Of a stretch of DNA of 64,000 bases, positions 15,921-24,056 are shown piece by piece. The position numbers and the translations under genes are program-made. Every line of letters begins with the position of its first letter. Position 1 is the first letter of the stretch. The stretch covers positions 185,444-249,443 of the forward strand of contig JBEVJC010000016.1 of NCBI GenBank assembly GCA_040510375.1. The letters are read 5' to 3'. The stretch comes from JBEVJC01 sp040510375 (GTDB lineage: Bacteria; Bacteroidota; Bacteroidia; Chitinophagales; Chitinophagaceae). The notes under the pieces were generated by a model. It made no database searches. It was given only the letters and a program-made list of their open reading frames with translations, and was not told the origin of the DNA.

Positions 15921-17123
15921 ATGACGTATATAGTAATAATCAGCACTCAATGGGGATTCCTGGATGGTGGCGTTAACTGTTTTAATTATGATTTTTCAAA
16001 CGCATTAAAAGCGTCATTGAGCAACACACGATACCGGTTAATTTTGATAAGTTATGAAAATACTTTATCAACCAACGGTCACCGGCAATTTAATGAATCA
16101 ACTATTACGCCCATAATAGTTGAAGAGTCGAAAGCATTAGATCAGATTACTTCGCACCTGAATAATTTAATTGATGTTTCTTCTTTACTTTTTGTTGGTC
16201 ATGATATATTTACTGGTCCCCTGGCTAATTCACTACGGATCATATGTAAGCATCCGGGAAAATCTGTCGTTTTTCATCATTTGGATTCATCATCTTATTA
16301 TCCATTAAAAAGACCGGAAAGTATTGAGGAAAATAGAAGAAAGACCGGTGTCCAGTATGAAACCCTTCAAAGTGCGGACCTGGTTGTCAGCATTGGGCCT
16401 AAGTTGTTCGCCGATGCTAAAAATAAAATTGGACAATCGGTTAAAATGTTAATTCCTGGATTTCACAATATTGAGGTTTTCGATATGAACGATAAACTGG
16501 CAGCTATAACATTTGGCAGGTACGACATTCATACCGACAATTTAAAGCAGATGAGGCTGGCGGCAATCGCTTTTGTATCATACGTAGACAAACACAGGCC
16601 GGACCTGCCGGGTGATCCGACGTTGTCTGTAATTGGCGTAAGAGATGAATCTGAGTTCTCTGAATTAAATAAAACTCTAAATACCCTTAGTGCCGTTAAT
16701 ATTGAATTGATAAAATATATCAACGATCGACCTGTCCTTTTCAATAAGATTGCAAGATCAAGCTTTTGTCTTATGCTTTCTGTGCATGAAGGTTTCGGCC
16801 TCGCAGGATATGAAGCCATAGCCGCCGGAGTACCTTTAATTCTTTCAAAAAACTCAGGACTATACATTTTTTTGAAACGTCTTTGTGGAGAAAGACAATT
16901 ACATGCCCTGGGTATTTATGACATAGACATCACAGGATATATAAACGGTTCAATTAACAATACAGATTTGATAAGTGTACAGACAGCGATCCATGAAGTT
17001 TGGAATAATCTGAATTATTATAAGACCGGTATTCTTAAACTAAGAGAATTTATTCTGACGCAAAATAACTGGCAGCAATGCTCTCAATCTTTTATTGACA
17101 TGATTGAAGATATTGAAGTATAA
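15921..17123 (+). CDS. GT4-like (GT-B fold) glycosyltransferase
   Basis: 400-residue predicted cytoplasmic glycosyltransferase. The N-terminal Gly-rich loop is WGFLDGGVNCFNYDF. The C-terminal nucleotide-sugar site shows the EX7E motif, EGFGLAGYE (Glu290 and Glu298), followed by AIAAGVPLILSKNSGL. No membrane segment is seen. Donor and acceptor are unknown. It is not next to other polysaccharide genes but is paired with a membrane protein in an AT-rich, toxin-antitoxin-bearing island, so a defence or surface-modification role is possible (inference only). Confidence 0.8.
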   Translation: MTYIVIISTQWGFLDGGVNCFNYDFSNALKASLSNTRYRLILISYENTLSTNGHRQFNESTITPIIVEESKALDQITSHLNNLIDVSSLLFVGHDIFTGPLANSLRIICKHPGKSVVFHHLDSSSYYPLKRPESIEENRRKTGVQYETLQSADLVVSIGPKLFADAKNKIGQSVKMLIPGFHNIEVFDMNDKLAAITFGRYDIHTDNLKQMRLAAIAFVSYVDKHRPDLPGDPTLSVIGVRDESEFSELNKTLNTLSAVNIELIKYINDRPVLFNKIARSSFCLMLSVHEGFGLAGYEAIAAGVPLILSKNSGLYIFLKRLCGERQLHALGIYDIDITGYINGSINNTDLISVQTAIHEVWNNLNYYKTGILKLREFILTQNNWQQCSQSFIDMIEDIEV

Positions 17124-17131
17124 CGGGACGG

Positions 17132-17440
17132 TAATCTCATCCCGCAACCTGTCTGGGTATTCATTAACAACCAGGGGTTCTCAGCAGGTGGTAAATGATA
17201 CTTTCCTTGAGCTTTTCCATCTTTGTAAACAACCATAACTTCAGCGGTCTTACCTGGGGTGTCACAGGTAATAAATTTATCTGGATTGTTTTCTGAGAAG
17301 GAAAAGACGTGATTGATCGGGTGTTTACCTACTTTATGCCATTCAAATAAACCAGTGTCTCATCCAAAACCGGGTCGTTTAACCCGCTTTTATTACTGAT
17401 CTTAAGGTCAGGTTCCAGGCCGCGTGTGGACTATTCATTC
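17132..17440 (-). pseudogene. Decayed coding segment of unknown family
   Basis: In the gene-free 17124-17527 stretch the minus strand reads like protein in two frames: LDETLVYLNG before a break near 17345, then an ~60-codon open run (FEWHKVGKHPINHVFSFSEN, TCDTPGKTAEVMVVYKDGKA, YHLPPAENPWLLMN) ending near the 17-bp direct repeat. The two parts could be one gene with a frameshift. No family was recognised and no start is visible. It may be chance coding potential. Confidence 0.3.
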
Positions 17441-17527
17441 TGAGACTGAGGCGGTCAGCGGTGAAATATACGGATACGGTGTTCAAATTCCTCACATTAT
17501 TATGATCTATCAAAGGAGTTCAAACAA

Positions 17528-17863
17528 TTAATAGAGTTCTATAATTCCGTAATCTTTGGACTTCTCAAGCCCTTCAATATCATCTTTATGCTTGACCAGC
17601 AGCGCCTCGATAAATTTGGTACTCTGGTTACCAGTCTTCAGAAGTACAACCTTTGGTGGGAATCCCTTAATATTTACAAAGTTGAGAAAGTCGTCATCAT
17701 TTGTAACAATAATAAATTTTTGAGAAGCGGCATACTTCCATATTTCGATATCCTTTGGTGGGATTTCAAGACCGATTTTATTGACATGGTGACAGTCTGA
17801 AAAGATGTCTTTTAATTTTGCAGTAAGCTTCCATGAGATATTGGCATCAAGTAATAACTTCAT
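17528..17863 (-). CDS. DUF5615 PIN-like toxin
   Basis: 111 residues of the Mut7-C/PIN-like DUF5615 family: N-terminal MKLLLDANISWKL with the first acidic residue, HHVNKIGLE, and the second acidic cluster FIIVTNDDDFLNF. These are putative RNases of type II toxin-antitoxin pairs. The ATG overlaps the stop of the upstream DUF433 gene by one base (TAATG). The gene appears intact. Activity has not been shown for most family members. Confidence 0.87.
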   Translation of the reverse strand: MKLLLDANISWKLTAKLKDIFSDCHHVNKIGLEIPPKDIEIWKYAASQKFIIVTNDDDFLNFVNIKGFPPKVVLLKTGNQSTKFIEALLVKHKDDIEGLEKSKDYGIIELY

Positions 17864-18087
17864 TAAGCTGCAACCATTTTTATATAAGATTCTCTATTGG
17901 CAGCGAATTGCAAGGCTGCAAAAATATGCTCCTCCATTAACTCGGGAAAATCTTCGAGAATTTCTTCTTTAGTCATACCAGAAGCCAACCACTGGAGAAT
18001 ATCGCCAACGGCAATGCGGGTACCTTTAATACAAGGCTTACCGAACCGGATTTCCGGTGTAATGTCAATATATGGTTGTGGTGTCAT
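17863..18087 (-). CDS. DUF433 antitoxin
   Basis: 74 residues: ITPEIRFGKPCIKGTRIAV, then DILQWLASGMTKEEILEDFPEL, then a helical C-terminus. This is the classic DUF433 winged-helix antitoxin that partners DUF5615. ATG 18087 is chosen because the frame upstream of it is cysteine-rich nonsense and because a perfect -7 element lies 18 nt upstream. Likely autoregulated. Confidence 0.88.
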   Translation of the reverse strand: MTPQPYIDITPEIRFGKPCIKGTRIAVGDILQWLASGMTKEEILEDFPELMEEHIFAALQFAANRESYIKMVAA

Positions 18088-18104
18088 GATATACGTCTTA
18101 ACTA

Positions 18105-18112
18105 CAAATATA
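18105..18112 (-). promoter_or_regulatory. -7 element of DUF433/DUF5615 operon
   Basis: TATATTTG on the minus strand, a perfect TAnnTTTG, 17 nt before ATG 18087. A 12-bp tandem duplication (18159-18182) lies about 50 bp further upstream. Confidence 0.6.
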
Positions 18113-18278
18113 AGCAGGATTTCAGGAATTGATATGACTATGAGATCCTTCGGACTGTGTCCGACAAATGGTCCGACAAATGGGGTCCAATTTTGCAAAC
18201 AACGTATGCAAAACATAACTGACTGAAAAACAAACAAATAAGATTGTTCGGCCAAGGTCTGTATCAAACTAAAAAATC

Positions 18279-19553
18279 TCATCCCGCAACCCTCCCCGTT
18301 TTGTGCCCACGCACAGCATAATAAAGTATAAACAGGTAAGCAGGCAGCATGCACACAAGGAACGACTGCGAATTGGACAGGATATCTTTATCCTTCAAAG
18401 TTGTATATAGCAACGGAACAATCGCCCCGCCTGCAATACCCATGATCAGCAATCCCGACCCGGTCTTTGTAAATTTTCCAAGCTCCTTTATACCCAATGG
18501 AAAAATGGTTGGCCACATTAACGCATTGGCCAGTCCGAGCAACGCAATAAACGTAATCGCGGTATAACCTGTAGTAAGGAATGCGAGTATTGAAAACACA
18601 CAACCGAGCACCGCAGAAATGGCGAGCGCTTTTTCCTGCGAAACAAACCTCGGCATTGTGATGATCCCGATAACATAACCCACCAGCATCGCACCGAGAG
18701 TGAAAGAAGTGAAATACCTGGTCTCGTTCAACGGAATCCCCAGCTCGCGACCATATACACCAATCGCATCACCCGCCATTACTTCAACACCCACATATAA
18801 AAACAGGCACAGCACACCAAGCAACAAATGCGGGTACTGGAATACGCTGGTTTTTGTTGCCACCAGGTCCGACGCTGGCGCTTCTTCTCCATCTGTATCT
18901 ATTTCAGGTAGTGCAGAACGTTTGATCATAATGGCAAGCAGTACCAGGATCACCGTCATGATGATATATGGCGGTATCACCCGGTTGGCAAGCTCATCAA
19001 GCAACACCCCTCTTGTAGAAGGATCAGTAGAAGCCTTCACCTGCATTTCAATGCTTGTGGCATTACTGAGTATCAGTGCACCAAGGATGATTGGACTGAT
19101 AATCCCCGCCACCTTGTTACAGATGCCCATGATGCTGATTCGTTTTGCTGCTGTTTCAATCGGCCCCAGTATACTGACATAGGGATTGACAGCGGTCTGC
19201 AGGAGGGCCAGTCCCATACCCTGTACAAATAACCCCGTAAGGAATAAACCAAAACTTCTTGTATTGGCGGCCGGTACAAAAATCATCGAACCGGCTGCAA
19301 TTACTACCAGCCCCAGCGCAATACCCGATTTAAATCCTGTTTTCTTCAGGATTATCGAAGAAGGTATCGCCAGGAAAAAATAAGCCATATAAAAAGCGGA
19401 GGTAACGAAGAATGCCTGGATATCCGTTTCCAGTTCGCAAACAAGTTTCAGGAATGGAATCAGTGTCGAATTGAGCCAGGTCACAAAACCAAATACAAAA
19501 AACTGGATCCCGATGATGATGATTGCGTAAAGACTTGCCTTCCTTGTTTGCAT
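18279..19553 (-). CDS. FucP-type MFS sugar permease
   Basis: 424-residue inner-membrane proton/sugar symporter with twelve predicted helices. The fucose/glucose-galactose permease pattern is visible: FGFVTWLNSTLIPFLK in helix 1, FFVTSAFYMAYFFLAIPSS, GLALLQTAVNPYVSILGP, and GLANALMWPTIFPLGIK near residue 340. In amino-sugar loci this clade includes the NagP GlcNAc permeases. It is divergent from GH109 with a LacI-type operator between them, so the substrate is probably an N-acetylhexosamine. Its stop codon lies in the 17-bp repeat that marks the inserted toxin-antitoxin module. Confidence 0.9.
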   Translation of the reverse strand: MQTRKASLYAIIIIGIQFFVFGFVTWLNSTLIPFLKLVCELETDIQAFFVTSAFYMAYFFLAIPSSIILKKTGFKSGIALGLVVIAAGSMIFVPAANTRSFGLFLTGLFVQGMGLALLQTAVNPYVSILGPIETAAKRISIMGICNKVAGIISPIILGALILSNATSIEMQVKASTDPSTRGVLLDELANRVIPPYIIMTVILVLLAIMIKRSALPEIDTDGEEAPASDLVATKTSVFQYPHLLLGVLCLFLYVGVEVMAGDAIGVYGRELGIPLNETRYFTSFTLGAMLVGYVIGIITMPRFVSQEKALAISAVLGCVFSILAFLTTGYTAITFIALLGLANALMWPTIFPLGIKELGKFTKTGSGLLIMGIAGGAIVPLLYTTLKDKDILSNSQSFLVCMLPAYLFILYYAVRGHKTGRVAG

Positions 19554-19622
19554 AAGCAGTTTTTAGTAATGGTGAACAGGTAAAATACAACCATAAACTG
19601 AAAAATGAACTTCCTGCCAACG

Positions 19623-19635
19623 TAAAACGTTTGCA
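19623..19635. promoter_or_regulatory. LacI-type operator 1 (permease/GH109)
   Basis: TAAAACGTTTGCA between the divergent permease and GH109 genes. It is the same site as at 25130, 26400, 26421, 27798 and 45426. Confidence 0.8.
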
Positions 19636-19659
19636 CGTCTTTTTTCCTCATTAATACTT

Positions 19660-19667
19660 TAAGTTTG
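19660..19667 (+). promoter_or_regulatory. -7 element of GH109-nagB operon
   Basis: TAAGTTTG, a perfect TAnnTTTG match. It would start transcription near 19674, 12 nt before ATG 19686, and so excludes the in-frame TTG at 19665 as a start. The operator centre lies 31 bp upstream of the element. Confidence 0.55.
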
Positions 19668-19685
19668 AAAATAAAACGGTTTGCT

Positions 19686-21074
19686 ATGACTATACATTAC
19701 GATCGCCGGAAATTCCTCCGTCAGACGGCTATCGCGGGCGCAGGGCTTGCCTTACTGCAAACGCCATTCCGCTCGTTCGCTACCGAAAAAGTGACCAAAG
19801 TGAGGGTGGGACTGATAGCAATCGGACTCCGCGGCCAGCTTCATCTTTCTGAAATGCTGAAACGCGACGATGTGGAAGTGGTAGCCATGGCTGATCCCGA
19901 CAAACAGATGATGGCCATGGCACAGGCATTGGTGAAACAATTCAATAAAAAAGCACCGGTTGAATATTCAAATGGTAACTACGACTACCGCAACCTGCTG
20001 AAACGTGATGATATCGATGCGGTGATTATTGCCTCACCCTGGGAATGGCACGTCCCACAAGGAGTAGAGGCGCTGAATGCAGGCAAGATCGTGGGGATGG
20101 AGGTTTGCGGTGCGATCAAACTCCAGGACTGCTGGGACATTGTCCATGCTGCGGAAAAAAACAAACTCGGTGTAATGCCGCTGGAAAATGTATGTTACCG
20201 CCGCGATATCATGGCGGTCCATAATATGGTTAATAAAGGTATGTTCGGGGAAGTACTTCACCTGCAGGGCGGTTACCAGCACGATCTCCGTGGTGTGTTA
20301 TTCAACGACGGCCTGACTCCATACGATTCGGGTGCCGAATTTGGCGCCAAAGGATACAGTGAGGCAAAGTGGCGCACACAACATTATGTAAACCGCAACG
20401 GTGAAAATTATCCTACCCATGGCCTCGGACCCGCCGCCATGGCGGTTAATATCAACCGCGGCAACCGGCTCACCAGGCTTTCGTCCGTGGCTACCAAATC
20501 GCGCGGACTCAACCGATATATTGTAAACCACCCCAAGGGCGGACCAGATCATCCGAACGCAAAAATAAAATACAAGCAGGGCGATATAGTAAACACGCAG
20601 ATCCAGACGGCCAACGGGGAGACCATCCTGCTGACCCTGGATACATCGTCGCCCCGTCCCTACAATCTCGGCTTCCGTGTACAAGGTACAAATGGGATCT
20701 GGGAAGACCATCATGCCGGCGAGTTCGAAAAAGGCATGCTCCATTTCGAGAACCTCAGTGAAAAACACACCTGGGATAATCCGGAAAAATTCATGGAAGA
20801 AAATGACCACCCGCTCTGGAAGCGTTATGAGAAAGACGCGGAAAACAGCGGCCATGGCGGCATGGACTTCTTTGTAGACAATGCTTTCATCGAGTGTATC
20901 AAACGTAAAGTTGAATTTCCGATGGATGTATACGATCTCGCCACCTGGTATGCCATCACGCCGTTAAGCGAAAAATCAATAGCCATGGGCGGGCAGGTAC
21001 AGGGTATCCCTGATTTTACCAACGGTAAATGGAAAACACGTAAACCCATATTCGGACTTAGCGATCAATATTAA
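19686..21074 (+). CDS. GH109 family glycosidase (alpha-N-acetylgalactosaminidase-like)
   Basis: 462 residues. The family uses bound NAD for oxidation-assisted hydrolysis of terminal alpha-GalNAc. A Tat signal is present (YDRRKFLRQTAIAGAGLALL), as in characterised GH109 enzymes, so the folded enzyme is exported. Rossmann domain: VGLIAIGLRGQLH and VVAMADPD. Catalytic-region motifs: NYPTHGLGP, and the C-terminal GGMDFFVDNAFIECIK and MDVYDLATWYAITPLSEKSIA. A plain Gfo/Idh/MocA oxidoreductase is the alternative, but the Tat leader and these motifs favour GH109. It lies 9 bp before nagB. Confidence 0.85.
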   Translation: MTIHYDRRKFLRQTAIAGAGLALLQTPFRSFATEKVTKVRVGLIAIGLRGQLHLSEMLKRDDVEVVAMADPDKQMMAMAQALVKQFNKKAPVEYSNGNYDYRNLLKRDDIDAVIIASPWEWHVPQGVEALNAGKIVGMEVCGAIKLQDCWDIVHAAEKNKLGVMPLENVCYRRDIMAVHNMVNKGMFGEVLHLQGGYQHDLRGVLFNDGLTPYDSGAEFGAKGYSEAKWRTQHYVNRNGENYPTHGLGPAAMAVNINRGNRLTRLSSVATKSRGLNRYIVNHPKGGPDHPNAKIKYKQGDIVNTQIQTANGETILLTLDTSSPRPYNLGFRVQGTNGIWEDHHAGEFEKGMLHFENLSEKHTWDNPEKFMEENDHPLWKRYEKDAENSGHGGMDFFVDNAFIECIKRKVEFPMDVYDLATWYAITPLSEKSIAMGGQVQGIPDFTNGKWKTRKPIFGLSDQY

Positions 21075-21083
21075 TTGTAGAAC

Positions 21084-23000
21084 ATGCATACCGAGACTGT
21101 ACCCAAACTGGTTTCGTTTGAAAAAATAGATACGAGTATATACACAACCGCAGAAGGAGCCTGTATAGCCGCCGCCAGCCAGATAGCAACGCTGATCCGG
21201 CACAAACAAGCCGCGGGAGAGCAGGCGGTACTCGGACTTGCAACCGGATCTACTCCCAAAAAAGTGTATGCCGCATTGGTGCGGATGCACCTTGAAGAAG
21301 GACTGAGTTTCCATAATGTGATTTCATTTAACCTCGATGAATACTATTCCCTGGCACCTGATGCCCTGCAGAGTTACCATCGGTTCATGAAAGAAAACCT
21401 GTTTGACCATATCGACATCGCTCCCGAAAATTGTAATCTGACAAACGGACTGGTTCCTTCCGCTGATATCAAAAAACATTGCGACGACTACGAAAAAAAA
21501 ATAGCAGCTGTCGGAGGTATCGATCTCCAGTTGCTCGGCATCGGTCGTAATGGTCATATCGGATTTAATGAACCGGGAAGTCATGTGAGCTCTGTAACAA
21601 GACTCATCACGCTCGACCAGTCCACCCGGTTTGATGCAGCATACGATTTTGGCAACCTGGCCAATGTGCCCCGCAAAGCCATTACAATGGGCGTTGGCAC
21701 CATCCTCCAGGCAAAAAGAATTGTGTTACTTGCCTGGGGCGAACGCAAATCGGGCATCATCCGCCAGGCAATAGAAGGCCCGGTTACCGAGTTTGTACCT
21801 GCATCCTACCTGCAGGGACATTTGAATGTGGAGTTCATCCTTGATGAGTCTGCAGCCGTTGAACTGACACGCCGCAAAGCGCCCTGGCTGACGGATGATG
21901 TGGCCTGGGATAATGCGATGATAAAAAAAGCGGTTACCCATCTTGCGCTCACGCTCGACAAACCAATTCTCAAACTCACCAACGACGATTACAACCAGAA
22001 TGGCCTGAGTAACCTGCTGGCGCTGTATGGCCAGGCTTATGATATAAACATCGAAGTGTTCAACCAGCTGCAACGGTCTATCACGGGCTGGCCCGGAGGT
22101 AAACCCGGACACGATGATACATACCGTCCCGAGCGCGCAGCTCCTGCGGTTAAACGGGTACTCATCTTCAGTCCCCATCCCGACGATGATATCATTTCCA
22201 TGGGAGGCACGTTCCAGCGCCTGGTAGACCAGGGCCATGAAGTGCATGTTGCTTACCAGACCAGCGGCAATATCGCTGTTGCGGATGATGAGGCATTCCG
22301 TTTTATTGATTTCATCCGTGATTATAACCAGCATTTCAATATCACCTGTGACAAGGCGGATAAAATCTATGAAGAAGCACTTGCCTTTCTCAAAATCAAA
22401 AAAAGCGGGGAGAAAGATCCGGAAGCTTTGCGACAGGTAAAGGGTATAATCCGCCGGGGGGAGGCGAAGAATACCTGTCGCTTTGTTGGTGTGCCGGACC
22501 ATCGCGCGCATTTCCTGAACCTTCCGTTTTATGAAACAGGCCTCGTGGAGAAGAGCCCCATCGGTGAGGACGATTTTAAAATAATTGCTGACCTGATAAA
22601 AGATATTAAACCACACCAGATCTACGCTGCCGGTGATCTTGCTGATCCACACGGTACACATAAAGTCTGCCTGGATGGGGTTTTTGAAGCGGTGAAACGT
22701 TTGAAAGACCAGCCATTCATGAGCGACTGCTGGCTTTGGTTATACAAGGGTGCATGGGCAGAATGGGATATCGATCTTATTGAAATGGCTGTACCATTGA
22801 GTCCCGACCAGGTGCTTAAAAAACGAAAAGGCATTTTCAAACACCAGAGCCAGAAAGACGGGGTGTTATTCCAGGGATCCGATAGCCGCGAATTCTGGCA
22901 AAGGGCTGAAGACCGCAACAGCGCCACGGCAGCGATGTACAATAAACTGGGACTTGCGGAATATGCTGCTATGGAGGCTTTTGTGAGATGGAAATATTGA
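21084..23000 (+). CDS. nagB: Glucosamine-6-phosphate deaminase fused to LmbE-type deacetylase
   Basis: 638-residue fusion. Residues ~20-265 are NagB: GLATGSTPKKVY (phosphate binding), SFNLDEYYSL, GIGRNGHIGFNEPGS. Residues ~350-600 are a LmbE/PIG-L Zn deacetylase: LIFSPHPDDDIISMGG, and DPHGTHKVCLD. Together they could deacetylate and then deaminate an amino-sugar phosphate to fructose-6-phosphate and ammonia in the cytoplasm. The fused form is common in Bacteroidota; whether the LmbE half acts on GlcNAc-6-P is unproven. No separate nagA was found in the window, which makes the fused deacetylase relevant. It ends 1 nt before the convergent kinase gene. Confidence 0.92.
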   Translation: MHTETVPKLVSFEKIDTSIYTTAEGACIAAASQIATLIRHKQAAGEQAVLGLATGSTPKKVYAALVRMHLEEGLSFHNVISFNLDEYYSLAPDALQSYHRFMKENLFDHIDIAPENCNLTNGLVPSADIKKHCDDYEKKIAAVGGIDLQLLGIGRNGHIGFNEPGSHVSSVTRLITLDQSTRFDAAYDFGNLANVPRKAITMGVGTILQAKRIVLLAWGERKSGIIRQAIEGPVTEFVPASYLQGHLNVEFILDESAAVELTRRKAPWLTDDVAWDNAMIKKAVTHLALTLDKPILKLTNDDYNQNGLSNLLALYGQAYDINIEVFNQLQRSITGWPGGKPGHDDTYRPERAAPAVKRVLIFSPHPDDDIISMGGTFQRLVDQGHEVHVAYQTSGNIAVADDEAFRFIDFIRDYNQHFNITCDKADKIYEEALAFLKIKKSGEKDPEALRQVKGIIRRGEAKNTCRFVGVPDHRAHFLNLPFYETGLVEKSPIGEDDFKIIADLIKDIKPHQIYAAGDLADPHGTHKVCLDGVFEAVKRLKDQPFMSDCWLWLYKGAWAEWDIDLIEMAVPLSPDQVLKKRKGIFKHQSQKDGVLFQGSDSREFWQRAEDRNSATAAMYNKLGLAEYAAMEAFVRWKY

Positions 23001-23001
23001 A

Positions 23002-24054
23002 TTAAAACCGCGCCACAATCCCCTGCAGCAGCTCTTCCTTCTCCATCAGCCTTTGTAATAACTGCAACTGGTTTCCGGCACGCACTGCATTATGCCCATC
23101 ATACTTTGCGCCGTAATACACATCATTGTTCAGGTGATCTGTAAGAAACCGGATAGCCTGCATATAGATCATGAATTTGCCCGCATAAACAAAATGGTTT
23201 TTCTCAACCGGGGTCAGTTCATCTTTCATCTCACCCAGGTACCCTTCCACGATCGCAACAAAAAATTCATCGCGGATGGAAATCCTTAAAAAGTCTTTTT
23301 CTTCTTCACTTACCGGACTAAGGTAGGTCCGCATCATATCCCCCACGTCGCTGATAAAATACCCCGGCATCAATGTATCGAGGTCAATCACACAAAGTCC
23401 CTTATTCGACTCATCAAACAAAACATTGCTGATTTTGGTATCATGATGTGTGGCGCGGATGCGAAAACCCGTGTTATTCCTGATATCGTTAAATACATCA
23501 ACAATATTTTTATGCAGGATAATTGTCTCAATCGAGTCTGATGAAGACCTTATCCGGTCTGCATTTCCGTGTAACAGTGCTTTTTCAAACTGTTCGTAAC
23601 GTAACTGCAGGTTATGGAAATCAGGCAGTGTTATTTTTAACAGGGACGCATTCATTCCGCCCAGCAACCTGGTGAAAAGGCCAAACTGCCTTGCAGCCTC
23701 AAAGGCTTCAGAAGGGGTTGATACCACATCGATCGTATGCGAACCTTCTACGAACGGACTCAGCCGGAAATAACCAGCTTCTGCATCGTAAAAAATATCC
23801 TGCTGGTCAACCGATCGTTCCGGGGTCACAAATAGATAGTCCGGGTGCATGGCAGCCAGGTGTTCAGCCGTCATGTTGATATTAAACGCTATGGCTGCCG
23901 GTTCACGGAACACCTGTTCATTGATCCTTTGTAAAACATAGAACCGTTCATCCTTCCGGATTTTCCAGGTATGATTGATAAGTCCTGATCCAAAAGCAAC
24001 CGCTTCTTCCGGGTTGCCCGAAACTCCAAATGCTTTGTACACTTTATCCAGCAT
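23002..24054 (-). CDS. APH-fold N-acetylhexosamine kinase-like protein
   Basis: 350-residue cytoplasmic phosphotransferase of the aminoglycoside-kinase fold. Glycine-rich loop AFGSGLINHTWKI, catalytic THHDTKISNVLFD (HxDxxxxN) and metal-binding VIDLDTL are present. Similar proteins include NahK-type N-acetylhexosamine 1-kinases and choline/homoserine kinases. The neighbouring lacI (2 bp upstream on the same strand), nagB and permease support an amino-sugar substrate. Position of phosphorylation (C1 or C6) cannot be told. Confidence 0.82.
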   Translation of the reverse strand: MLDKVYKAFGVSGNPEEAVAFGSGLINHTWKIRKDERFYVLQRINEQVFREPAAIAFNINMTAEHLAAMHPDYLFVTPERSVDQQDIFYDAEAGYFRLSPFVEGSHTIDVVSTPSEAFEAARQFGLFTRLLGGMNASLLKITLPDFHNLQLRYEQFEKALLHGNADRIRSSSDSIETIILHKNIVDVFNDIRNNTGFRIRATHHDTKISNVLFDESNKGLCVIDLDTLMPGYFISDVGDMMRTYLSPVSEEEKDFLRISIRDEFFVAIVEGYLGEMKDELTPVEKNHFVYAGKFMIYMQAIRFLTDHLNNDVYYGAKYDGHNAVRAGNQLQLLQRLMEKEELLQGIVARF

Positions 24055-24056
24055 GA

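Larger units (their letters stand above)
17133..18291. repeat. 17-bp direct repeats bracketing a toxin-antitoxin module
   Basis: The 17-mer AATCTCATCCCGCAACC occurs at 17133-17149 and at 18275-18291. The second copy spans the stop codon of the MFS gene. The 1.1 kb between them carries the decayed segment and the DUF433/DUF5615 pair. This fits insertion of the module next to the MFS stop with duplication of the target, or recombination between repeats. No transposase is present. Confidence 0.6.

Noticed and set aside
17124..17144. CGGGA...TCCCG hairpin after the glycosyltransferase, considered as terminator
   Set aside because: Only 5 bp of stem with an 11-nt loop and no T-run.
18191..18213. 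TTTTGCA...TGCAAAA inverted repeat
   Set aside because: Spacing and centre differ from the operator consensus and no promoter lies close; probably chance.
18088..18354. N-terminal extension of the DUF433 gene to 18354
   Set aside because: The extra 89 residues are cysteine-rich nonsense overlapping the permease 3' end; the promoter element at 18105 lies inside it.
21726..22661. 311-codon open frame on the minus strand
   Set aside because: Antisense to the NagB-LmbE fusion; a shadow frame with no recognisable features.
22690..22706. GAAACGTTTGAAAG, resembling the LacI operator
   Set aside because: Lies inside the LmbE-coding region and lacks the GC-TTTGC ends shared by the intergenic sites.
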